Positions 7,796 to 17,700 of a stretch of 64,000 nt of DNA are shown here, piece by piece. The notes below the pieces were generated by a model. It saw only the letters and a list, made by a program, of their open reading frames with translations. It did not search any database and was not told where the DNA came from. Within the stretch, counting starts at the first letter, position 1. Every line of letters starts with the position of its first letter. Both the position numbers and the translations under genes were made by a program. Origin of the DNA: Paractinoplanes tereljensis (GTDB taxonomy: Bacteria; Actinomycetota; Actinomycetes; Mycobacteriales; Micromonosporaceae); assembly GCF_016862435.1 (NCBI RefSeq), contig NZ_BOMY01000055.1:1-64000 (forward strand), written 5' to 3'.

Positions 7796-9196
7796 ATGGA
7801 AAGCGTGCTGGACACAGGTCAGGACGACGGCTTCTCGTCGCTGCGCAGGCCGGCTCGCCCCCGCGCCGAGCGGTACGAGCTGGGCCGGTCCCTGCGCGAG
7901 CGCGCGCACCGGACCGACATGGCCTACTGGAACCCGCCGGACGACCGGCCCGATCCGGTGCAGCAGGTCATCGGGCAGAACGAGGGACGCCAGGACTGGC
8001 TGGTCCCGATTCGGATCGGCCGCATGATCAGTTCGCCGTACGCGTTCCTGCGCGGCACCGCCAACATCATGGCCGACGACTTCGCCCGGCTGCCCGCCAC
8101 CGGCATCACCCCGGTCATCTGCGGCGACGCCCACTTGGGCAACTTCGGCTTCTACGCCTCCCCCGAGCGGGAACTGGTCTTCGACCTCAACGACTTCGAC
8201 GAGGCGCACCCCGGCGCCTGGGAGTGGGACCTGCGCCGGCTCGCGGTCAGCGTCTACGTGGCCGGCCGGCAGAACGGCTTCCGCGAGACCCAGTGCGGCG
8301 AGGCCGTCCAGCACTGCGTCGACGAGTACCGCGAGCAGCTCGCCCACCTGGCCGAACGGCCGCTGCTCGGGCGCAGCTTCGACCGGCTCGACGTCGACCA
8401 GCTGCGCTCGGCCGCCTCCAAGGCCAGCTTCCGCGAGGAGATCGAGCGGGCCGCCCGGCGGGCCCGCCGGCGCACCAGTGACCGGGCCCTCCCCCGCTTC
8501 ACCGAACGGCACGACGGCACGCTGCGGATGGTCCAGGAGCCGCCGGTGATCACCCGGCCCTCCGACGAGGAGCGGGAGGCCCTGGCCGAGGCGCTGGACG
8601 GCTATCTCAACACGCTGCCGCCGCACTGGGCGCGCATCCTGGCCGGGTACCGGATCGTCGACATCGCGCACAAGGTGGTCGGGGTCGGGTCGGTCGGGCT
8701 GCGGGCCTACGTCGCGCTGTGCGAGGGCAGCAGCCCGGACGACGTGCTGTTCCTGCAGCTCAAGCAGGCCCGGCGGTCGGTGATCGCGCCGCACCAGCAC
8801 GGCGAGGCGGCCTGGCACCGGCATCAGGGACAGCGGGTCGTCGAATACCAGCAGGCGCTGCAGACGGTCAGCGACCCGCTGCTCGGCTGGACCACGGTCG
8901 GTGACATGCAGTTCTACGTGCGCCAGTTCCGGGACATGAAGGGCGCGATCGTCGTCGAGGACATCAGCGCCGGCGCGCTCGCCGACTACGCCGGCATCTG
9001 CGGGTTCCTGCTCGCCAAATCGCACGCCCGCACGAGTGGAGCCTCGATGATCACCGGATACATCGGCGGGAGCGACAAGCTCGCCGACTCGCTGTGCCGC
9101 TTCGCCCGGGCGTACGCCGACCAGGTGGAACGGGATCACGCCGCCCTCGTCGACGCGGTCCGCCGCGGCACCCTGCCGGCGGAGCGCTTGGTATGA
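7796..9196 (+). CDS. DUF2252 family protein (kinase-like fold)
   Basis: 466 residues. Diagnostic segments are MISSPYAFLRGTANIMADD, CGDAHLGNFGFY and FDLNDFDEAHPGAWEWDLRR. DUF2252 resembles aminoglycoside phosphotransferase/kinase folds, and GDAHLGNFG corresponds to the catalytic loop; the real substrate is unknown. It begins 11 bp after the DUF1501 stop and overlaps the next gene by ATGA, so the genes from 5149 to about 11 kb may form one transcription unit. Confidence 0.9.
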   Translation: MESVLDTGQDDGFSSLRRPARPRAERYELGRSLRERAHRTDMAYWNPPDDRPDPVQQVIGQNEGRQDWLVPIRIGRMISSPYAFLRGTANIMADDFARLPATGITPVICGDAHLGNFGFYASPERELVFDLNDFDEAHPGAWEWDLRRLAVSVYVAGRQNGFRETQCGEAVQHCVDEYREQLAHLAERPLLGRSFDRLDVDQLRSAASKASFREEIERAARRARRRTSDRALPRFTERHDGTLRMVQEPPVITRPSDEEREALAEALDGYLNTLPPHWARILAGYRIVDIAHKVVGVGSVGLRAYVALCEGSSPDDVLFLQLKQARRSVIAPHQHGEAAWHRHQGQRVVEYQQALQTVSDPLLGWTTVGDMQFYVRQFRDMKGAIVVEDISAGALADYAGICGFLLAKSHARTSGASMITGYIGGSDKLADSLCRFARAYADQVERDHAALVDAVRRGTLPAERLV

Positions 9197-9591
9197 GCGG
9201 CCTCGTCTCGTTGTCATCCGCCGCGCTGTCAGATTTCTGGACCGAGCGGCACCTCTGCACGTTCACCACGCTGCGCAAGGACGGCTCGCCACACGTGGTG
9301 GCCGTCGGTGCGACCCTGCTGGGCGACGTTGCCCGGGTGATCTCCTCCGCAGGATCTGCTCATGTCCGGCATATCCGAAATGGGCAAGCGAGGGTGGCGA
9401 TTTGCCAGGTTGATGGCGCCCGGTGGAGCACGGTCGAGGGCCTCGCGGTGGTCAAGGACGACCCGGTGTCGGTCGCCGAAGGAGAGAAGCTGTACGCCGC
9501 GCGCTATCGGGTTCCCCGGCCCAACCCGATTCGCGTCGTCATCGAGATCAGCGTGACGAAGGTCCTCGGTTCCAGCGCCTTTACCGGCTAG
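9193..9591 (+). CDS. Pyridoxamine 5'-phosphate oxidase-like split-barrel protein
   Basis: 132 residues starting with ATG in an ATGA overlap with the DUF2252 stop. CTFTTLRKDGSPHVVAVG is the flavin/F420-binding strand-turn of this fold and ARYRVPRPNPIRVVIEI its C-terminal strand. Actinobacterial members of this size often use F420 or bind haem; the cofactor cannot be decided here. Confidence 0.8.
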   Translation: MSGLVSLSSAALSDFWTERHLCTFTTLRKDGSPHVVAVGATLLGDVARVISSAGSAHVRHIRNGQARVAICQVDGARWSTVEGLAVVKDDPVSVAEGEKLYAARYRVPRPNPIRVVIEISVTKVLGSSAFTG

Positions 9592-9601
9592 CGTCGATGT
9601 C

Positions 9602-10555
9602 GTGAGCAGCTTCGAGGCGGACCCTGAGGTCGGGCCGGCCCCGCCGGCCACGATGGAATTGCTGGAGGGCGCGCCGGTCGCGCTGGGCGGCCCGCGCGGC
9701 TTCGCCGTCACCCGCACGCTGCCCAACCGGCAGCGGCGGATGGTGGGCGCCTGGTGCTTCCTGGATGCGTACGGGCCGCACGACCTGGCCGGTAACCAGG
9801 GCATGCGGGTCGGGCCGCACCCGCACACCGGCTTGCAGACGGTGACCTGGCTGGTGGCCGGGGAGGTGCTGCACCGCGACAGCCTCGGCAACACCTGCGA
9901 GATCCGGCCCGGGCAGCTCAACCTGATGACGGCCGGCCGGGGCATCTCGCACGCCGAGCAGACGCCGGTCGAGCATTCGGGCGTGCTGCACGGCGTACAG
10001 CTGTGGGTTGCTCTGCCGCACGCGGACCGTGACATGGCCCCGGCCTTCGCCCACCACGAAGATCTTCCCGTCGTCGAAGACGGCGGTCTGTCGGCCACCG
10101 TCCTGATGGGCACCCTGGCGGGTGCCACCTCCCCGGCGAAATGCCACACCCCCCTGGTGGGTGCCGAGGTCACCCTGACTGCCGGGACCACCGCTCAGCT
10201 GCCGCTTCAGGCCCATTACGAGTACGCCGTACTGGTGCTCGACGGCGCGGCCGACGTGGACGACGCCAACCTCAAGCCCGGCCCGCTGCTCTATCTCGGA
10301 TCCGGGCGCACCTCGGTGCGACTGTCCACCGGATCGGCGTCGCGGCTGCTGCTGCTCGGCGGCGAGCCGTTCGACGAACGCCTGGTCATGTGGTGGAACT
10401 TCGTCGCCCGCGACCACGACGAGATCGTCCAGATGCGAGCCGACTGGGCCTCCGGCACGCCGCGGTTCGGCGAGGTGCGCGGCTACGACGGCCCGCCGCT
10501 GCCGGCCCCGCCGATGCCGATCACCCGGCTCGTTCCGCGCGGACGGGTGCGCTGA
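9602..10555 (+). CDS. Pirin family protein
   Basis: 317 residues, GTG start 10 bp after the preceding stop. It has the bicupin layout of pirins, with the metal-binding HPHTGLQTVTWL segment, a following His (VLHRDSLG) and the family signature LNLMTAGRGISHAEQTP. Pirins bind Fe or other divalent metals; bacterial members include quercetinase-like enzymes and metabolic regulators. No specific activity can be assigned. Confidence 0.9.
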   Translation: MSSFEADPEVGPAPPATMELLEGAPVALGGPRGFAVTRTLPNRQRRMVGAWCFLDAYGPHDLAGNQGMRVGPHPHTGLQTVTWLVAGEVLHRDSLGNTCEIRPGQLNLMTAGRGISHAEQTPVEHSGVLHGVQLWVALPHADRDMAPAFAHHEDLPVVEDGGLSATVLMGTLAGATSPAKCHTPLVGAEVTLTAGTTAQLPLQAHYEYAVLVLDGAADVDDANLKPGPLLYLGSGRTSVRLSTGSASRLLLLGGEPFDERLVMWWNFVARDHDEIVQMRADWASGTPRFGEVRGYDGPPLPAPPMPITRLVPRGRVR

Positions 10556-10622
10556 CGTATTCGGCTTGACGGGTTCCCGGCGCGGGCGGATCGTCGAGAT
10601 GACGCCCATCCCGGGGAGACCC

Positions 10623-11045
10623 ATGAACGTCTGGGATGCAGCAAAACTCGCATTGATCGTGGCCACGCCCACGTTGTTCGGCGCGCTGATCCTCTATGCC
10701 CCGAAGTGGTTCGACGTGGCCTCGGCGTACTGGGAGGCTCGCAAGCCGCCGGTGCCGCAGCCGGTCGGGCCGCCGATCGAGCAACTGGCCGCCGACCTGC
10801 GCCGGCTGCTGCGGCTGCACGCGTCGATGACCGCGTCCGCGCACATGGCGATGCGGGCGCACCGGCTGTGGGCGGTGGAGGCGGCGATCGCGGTGCGGGC
10901 CGTCGAGGCCGCCCGGGCCCTGGAGTTGCCGCACCGGGTGCCCTGCTCCCCCGGCGAGCTCGAGTCGCTGCTCCGGGCCCTGACCGCGGCCGGGCTGGTG
11001 TTGCCCGCCCAGGTCGGCCGGTTCACCTCCGACGGGCGGCTCTGA
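10623..11045 (+). CDS. Small N-terminally anchored membrane protein, unknown
   Basis: 140 residues. Start 10623 chosen for the upstream ggggaga SD and because the hydrophobic segment (LALIVATPTLFGALIL) begins close behind it; an in-frame ATG at 10566 is less likely. One membrane segment is followed by a cytoplasmic helical region rich in Ala, Arg and Leu. No recognised family. A strong hairpin follows the stop, so it ends the transcription unit. Confidence 0.7.
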   Translation: MNVWDAAKLALIVATPTLFGALILYAPKWFDVASAYWEARKPPVPQPVGPPIEQLAADLRRLLRLHASMTASAHMAMRAHRLWAVEAAIAVRAVEAARALELPHRVPCSPGELESLLRALTAAGLVLPAQVGRFTSDGRL

Positions 11046-11055
11046 CAGTTTTCGA

Positions 11056-11085
11056 AACGGCGGCGGTGTGCACCCCGCCGCCGTT
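11056..11085 (+). terminator. Hairpin terminator
   Basis: Perfect 11-bp stem AACGGCGGCGG (11056-11066) / CCGCCGCCGTT (11075-11085), 8-nt loop, starting 10 bp after the stop at 11045. It is followed by a pyrimidine-rich stretch (cctctccc). Confidence 0.8.
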
Positions 11086-11733
11086 CCTCTCCCGGCACTC
11101 CCGCGCAACCGTGACCACACACCTGCACCTGGGGGGCAAGCGCGATGTGTGAGTCCCTGGGGTGTGGCGCGAGGGCGGCCATTGTTACTACCGGGGGCGG
11201 CAGCCGCCGGCCGGGGGATTGAGGGTCTCCAGCGTCCAGTGGTTCGTGGACCCTGGGGACCGCGTTGTCCGTGGGGGCTCATCCACCGTGACATCCCCGA
11301 GGACCATGATCCGCGCCGCGCGGGAGTGGTCTTCGCCACCCCCTGTCCACCTAACGAGGTCGTGGGGATCCTCAAAACGGGTTTAAGAATTCCTTAAGTC
11401 CACGATCTGGAAAGCGGTGACCACGCGTTATTCCACGCCGACGATCCGTGCCCGGGAAAACGTGTTTGAACTGTTCGCGGCGCCCACGCGTAGTCATGGC
11501 AGAGGAAACCCATGCGGTCCGCGCGACGTCGGCGCCGACTCTCGGTCACCGCGCCGCCACCGGGCCGTGCGGCACGCTCCCGAGGGTGCTGGCGCACCGC
11601 GCAAAAGCGTGGTTAACCTTCCACAACCGCCGGATGGGGGGACTATCCGGGCACTGGGGCGACGAGACGGGGGAGCAATGCGGCACTGGGGCTCAGGGCT
11701 CTTAGCCGGGCTACTCCCGGACGGGGCCGCCGC
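11086..11733. other. Gene-free leader region upstream of the giant protein
   Basis: About 650 bp without a convincing gene; frames here are short and Arg/Pro-rich without the usual third-position pattern. An AT-rich element at 11382-11398 contains the inverted repeat TTAAG-aattc-CTTAA (11383-11397). Probably promoter and leader for the 2,295-residue gene. Confidence 0.5.
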
Positions 11734-14700
11734 ATGAGCTTCGAGGACGACGAATACTGGGAAGACGAATACTCTGAGTATTCCATCATGCCGAATTCGG
11801 CGGTCGTTCAGGAACGTCAATTCCAGAAACGATCAGCGCCCGATCCGGTCATTCCCACCCGTCGTTCCGGCGACGTCGACACTCCCGTCGACGAGCTCGC
11901 CGCCCGCCGCCGGCAACGTGCCACCGGCAGCCGCAAGCCCCAGGTGGCGTTCGACTCGCAGCGCCCGAGCTGGCTCGACGACCCGGACTTCGCCCCGGTC
12001 GACACGTCCGCGCCCAACCTGGCCGGCGACGAGTTCGCCGACATCGACTTCAACCGCCCCGAGCTGGGCGCCGACTTCGACGCCCCGGACTACCCGATCC
12101 CGAGCACCGGCGACGTCCGGCAGCGCCGCGACGACCGCTTCGGCGACTTCCAGGACGACATCGACGAGCCCTTCGACCACCGCGACCTGGCCGCCTACGG
12201 CCACGGCCCGACGACCACCACCCGGGTAACCCCGGCCGACGAGAACCTCGGCCGCGCGGGCCGGTCCGGGCGGGGTGCCCGACCGGCCTCCCCCGGCGAG
12301 CCGCAGCGCGGCGGCCGGCCAGGCGACCCGGCTCGCGGTGGCCGCCCCGGCGACCCGGCTCGTGGTGGCCGACCCGGCTTTCCCGCCGACCCGGCGCGCG
12401 GTGGACGACCCGGCTCGCCCGCCGACCCGGCGCGTAGTGGACGACCCGCAGCGTCCGGCGAGCCGCAGCGCGGCGGCCGGTCCGGGAACGCGCAGCGTGG
12501 CCGCACCGAGTGGGTCGACGACACCGGCTGGACCGACGAGAACCGGCCCGAGCGCGGCGGCCGCACCGGATGGTCCGGCGACACCCCGCGACGTGCCGGC
12601 GGCGCCGAGTGGGCCGACGACGCGCCGCAGCGCGGCCAGCGGGGCCCGGCACCGCAGCGCGCCGACTGGGCCGGAGACGTGCCCTCGCGTGGCGGGGCAC
12701 CGCTTCGCTCCGACTTCGTCGGCGACGTGCCCCCGCGCGGCGGGCGGCCCGGCGAGGCGCCGACACGTGCCGACTGGGTCGGCGACGTGCCTCCACGGGG
12801 CGGGGCACCGCTTCGCTCCGACTTCGTCGGCGACCAGCCGCAGCGCGACCTCGGCGGCCAGCCGGGCGACGCGCCGCAGCGCGGCGAGCGTGGCACTCGC
12901 TCCGGCGACGTGCCGCAGCGCGGCAACCGCCCCGGCGACGTGCCGCAGCGCGGCGAGCGGGTCAGCCGGGCGAACGACGTCACGCAGCACGCCGAGTGGT
13001 CCGAGGGCGGTTCGCCGCAGCGCGGGGACCGCGTCGCGTGGGTCGACGATCCGGCTGGTCAGGGCACTTGGACCGGGCAGGACGCCGCCGAGCTCGCGGG
13101 CCTGGATCCGGCCCGGCCGCAGCCGCCGGTCCGCGACGAGCGGGTCGAGGCGCCGGAGGCTGCGCAAGCGGCTGCCGCCGCGGCCGCGCCGGTCGAGGAA
13201 GAGACGCCGAAGAGCAAGCGCGGATGGCTGCGCCGGAAGAAGAACGCCGACCAGGACGGCCGGGCCGCGAAGCCGAAGCCCGGCGACCAGCCGGCCCCGG
13301 GCACGACCCCGCCGCCGGCTCTGCCGCCGGGCCCGGCCCCGGCGACCGGACGGGGCGTTGTCTCGCTGAGCGGCCAGCCCGGGCAGGACGTGGAACCGCA
13401 GGCCGCGCAGCCGAGCCAGGGTGCCGCGCCGCAGGGCGGCCAGGCAGCCCCGGCCGCCGGAACGCAGGGCGGGCAGGCAGGGCGGGCTGCCGGAGCGCAG
13501 GGTGGGCAGGCCGCACGAGTCGCCGGAGCGCAGGGCGCCGCGCCGCAGGCCGGGCCGGTGGCTCGGGGTGCCGCAGCGCAGGATGCGCCGCCCGGACGGC
13601 CCGCCGGGCCGCAGGGCGCCGCTCCCCAGGCCGGACCGCCCGCACGTGGTTCCGCAGTCCCGGATGGACAGTCCGGGCGTGTTTCCGCGCCGCAAAATGG
13701 AGAGTCCCGGCCGGGTGCCGCACCGCAGGATGGACGGTCCGCGCGCGGCGCCGCCGCGCCGGACGGCGCTCCGGGGCGAGCCGCCGTGCCGCAGGGTGGG
13801 CGAGCCGCCGGACCGCAGGCTGAGCAGCCGCGTCGCGGCGCTGACCAGCGCGGCGCTGACCCGCGCGGTGTCGATCCGCGCGGTGTCGATCCGCGCGGCG
13901 CTGACCAGCGTGCGGCCGACCCGCGAAGTGCTGAGCTCGGGGCGGATACGCGTGGCGCCGAGGCCTACGGGCCGCCGGCCGTGAGTGGGCGGGCCCAGGT
14001 CCCCGGGCTGCGGCCGCCGGTCAATCCCGAAGAGCTGTACCGGCGACCCGAGGACGGGCGTCCCGCTCAGGGTGGGCGTGCGGCTCAGGGAGGGCTCCCA
14101 GAGCAGGCCGGGCGCCGGCCGGTTCAGGACGGACGCCCTGGTCAAGACGGACGCCCTGGTCAGGACATGCGCGCTGGTCAGGATGGGCGCGCTGGTCAGG
14201 ACCGTGGTCCGGGCCGGGACGAGCGGCGGCGGGCCGGGGATGAGGTCGCCTTTGAGCGCGGCGACCGGCGGGCGCGACCGGGCGAGCGGACCGATCCACG
14301 GATCCGGCGGCCGATCGACAGCGAGCTGGACATCACCGACTCGCGGTTGCGACGTCCGGCCGACCTGGACAGCACCGACTCACGGCTCCGCCGACCGGGC
14401 GACGTCGACAGCACCGACTCGCGGCTGCGGCGTTCGGCCGACCTCGACAGCACCGACTCGCGCCTGCGCCGGCCGGAAACCACCGATCCGCGGATGGCCG
14501 ACCCGCGCCGCCGGCCGAGTGGCCGGATGGGCGAGCGCACCGCGTTCTGGGACCCGGCTGACGGCGACGACCTGGCCGTGCGGCGGCCCGACGGGAGCCG
14601 CGACGAGCGGCGCCCGGACGAACGCCGCCCGGACGAGCTGGACCCGCGGTCCGAGCGGGAGGGACGCCGCCGGGCCGCCGACGATCGTGGCCGGCGCACC

Positions 14701-17700
14701 GACGGACGGCCGCCGATCACCGCGATCGGCGACTACGACCAGGGCTTCCGCCCGGTCGGCGGCAGCGGCTGGGACGACCGTCGCGCCGACGACCGGACCA
14801 CCTGGTCGGAGCAGCCCGCCGCGTGGAGCGGTGACGGCCGCCCCGGCGAGCATGTCGCCTGGGCCGGCGACGACGACCGAGCCGTCGAGGGCACCGGCTG
14901 GGAAGAGCCCGCCGCCGAGGAGGGCTGGTCCGAGGACGGCCGCCGGGTCACCTCCTGGGACATCGAGGGCGAAGCCACCTGGAACGACGAGCCAACCGGC
15001 CCGGACGCTAAAGGCGCGGAACTCCCGGCCGCGGCCGACGAGCAGTCCGACGAGTACGGCGGCCAGGGCCCGCGGGTGCTCAGCAAGACCCCACCGCCCA
15101 CCCAGCCGAAGGTGATCAGCCGCGAGGAGCCCGCCCCGGTCCCCCGCGTGGTCAAGAAGGCCGAACCCGAGCCGCCGCGCGTGATCGGCACGACCCCGGC
15201 TACCCCGGCCGCCCGCGTGGTCGCCCCGCCGCCGGCTACCCCGACACCAACCACGGACACCCCTGCCGACCGCCGCCCGGCGGCCGGCCCCCAGCATCGC
15301 CCGGCGACGCCGATCATCCCCGGCGCCGACGGCACACCCGGCCAGCAGGCCCGTCCGGCCGGCCCCGACCCGGCCCGGCGTCCCGGCACCGCCCGCCCAC
15401 CGGCCGCCGACCCGGCGTCCCCGCAGCAGCGCCCGGCCGCCGCGGCCGCCGCGGCCGAGCAGGGCACCCCGCGACCGGGCACCGGCGCGCCCGGCCAGGA
15501 CCAGCGCACCGCCGGCTCGCCGCGCCCCGACGCCTCCGGCCAGCAACTCCCGGCCGCCCACGCGGGCCCTGCCCACCAGGCCGGTTCGCCGTGGGACACC
15601 AGCTCCCGCATGCAGGCCCCATGGGAAACCGGCACCCGCATGCCGGCCCCCCAGCAAACCGGCCCACAGGCGCAGTCGCCGTGGGATACCAGCACTCGCA
15701 TGCAGGCGCCTGACCAGACCGGCACACGCATGCAGGGCCAGCCACAAACCGGCCCGCAGACGCAGCCATCGCAGCAGAACGGCCCGCAGGCACAGTCGCC
15801 GTGGGAAACCGGCACGCGCATGCCGGCACCCGACCAGACCGGCACACGCATGCAGGGCCAACCGCAAACCGGCCCGCAGACGCAGCAACCGCAACAAAAC
15901 GGCCCCCAAGCGCAGTCGCCCTGGGAAACCGGGACACGGATGCAGACGCCGGACCAGACCGGCACCCGCATGGCAGCACCCCTGCAAAACGGCCCCCAAG
16001 CGCAGCAACCGCAACAAAACGCTCCCCAGGCGCAGTCGCCCTGGGAAACCGGAACGCGGATGCAAGCGCCGGAGCAGACCGGCACCCGCATGCCGGCGCC
16101 GCAGCCGCAGAACCGGCCGCAGACGCCGGCGCAGCCCGGGCCGCAGGCGCCGTGGGAGACCGGCTCCCAGATGCAGTCTCCGTGGGAGACCGGCAGCCGC
16201 CTCAACGGGCCGGACGGGCCGCCGCGCTCGCGCCGGACTCCGCGCACCGCGCACGTCACGCTCTCCGAGTCGGACGGCGGGCCCTGGTCGATGGTGCCGG
16301 ACGAGGCGCCTCCGGCGTCCCTGCCGGTGAGTGGCCTGTCCCGGCCCATCTCCCCCAGCGCCCCGCGCCCGCAGACCGACCCGAACCAGCCGGCGCGGCC
16401 CGGTCCGGTCCCCGGCTACGACGTGCCCGCCGCCTCGGCTCCTCCGGCCGCAACCCGGCCGGCCACGCTCCAGCCGCCGGTGCGGCCGGGCGTCCAGACG
16501 CCGCCCGGATCGCAGGTGCCGCCGGGCACCCAGCTGCCGCCGGCCGCGCAGGTCTCGGCCGCCTCGCCGGTCGCGCAGCGGCCGCCCGCTGCTCAGGTCA
16601 TGCCGGCCGCGCAGCTGCCGATTGCCGGGCAGGTGCCGCCGGGCGTCCAGGCCCCGCCTAACGCGCAGGCTTCGCCGAACGCTCCGACCGCCTACGCAGG
16701 CTCGCCGGGCGGGGCCCCGACCGCGCGGCAGGCTCCCCCGGTCACGCCGGTCTCGCCGGCCGCCGCGCGCGGTCCGGTCGATGTTCCGGTTTCGCCGATG
16801 CCTACCGCTGGCCGGCCTCCGGCCGGCACCCCGGCACGGCCGGCCGCTTCCACACCCGCGGATCAGGACCCGGCCGCTTGGCCCCGGCCGCCGGTCTCCG
16901 GCGCCGAACAGACCCGGCCATCGGCCGCCGGAACCGAACAGACCCGGCCGCCGGCCGATCAGATGCCCGGCGCCCACAGCAGCCGGCCCACTTCGCTGGC
17001 TTCGGCCCCGGTCAGCGCACCCGCTGGGAGGCGCGGGCCGCGTCCGGCCGGCCCGGTGGGCACCCCGCCGCAGCAGGGCGGCTCCGCGCGGCCGGTCTCG
17101 CCGGCCGCCACGCCGCAGGACGACGTGCCGACGCAGCCGATGGTTCGCCCCGCGCGGACGGCTGCCCAGGACCAGGGCACGCCCAGCCACGCCGCGCCGC
17201 AGCAAGCAACGCCCGGCCACGCCGCGCCGCAGCAGGCAACGCCTGGGCGCGGCGGCGGCCAGCACCAAGCAAAGCCCGGCCACGCGGCCGCGCCGGAAGC
17301 GGCAACTGGGCAACCGGCGGTGCCGCAGCAGGCCGAGCCCGGTCACGACGCCGCCCAGCCGGCCGCCGCCGGTCACGCCGCGGCTCAGCACGCAGCGGCT
17401 GTGGCACCGCAGGGCGCGACGGCTCGGCCCGATGGCTCGCAGCAGGCTGCGCTCGCACCCGAGAAGCCGGCGCCGGACGGTGACAGCGGGGCCGGGGCCG
17501 CTCGGATCGCGGTGCCGATGCAGCGGCCTTCGGTGGACGGGGCCGTGCCTGGTGCACCGGTCGCGGCGCCCAAGGCTCCGCGGCACGGGGCGCCGGACGC
17601 CGGTGACGCGGCGGCAGCGGACGCGGCGGCAGCGGAGCAGGGGCGGCCCGGGGCGCATGCGGCGCCGTACATGGATCCGGACGGGACGCTGCACAACCTG

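Noticed and set aside
15584..16200. CRISPR array
   Set aside because: Regular repeats, but the 120-bp period is continuous coding sequence without spacers and keeps the reading frame.
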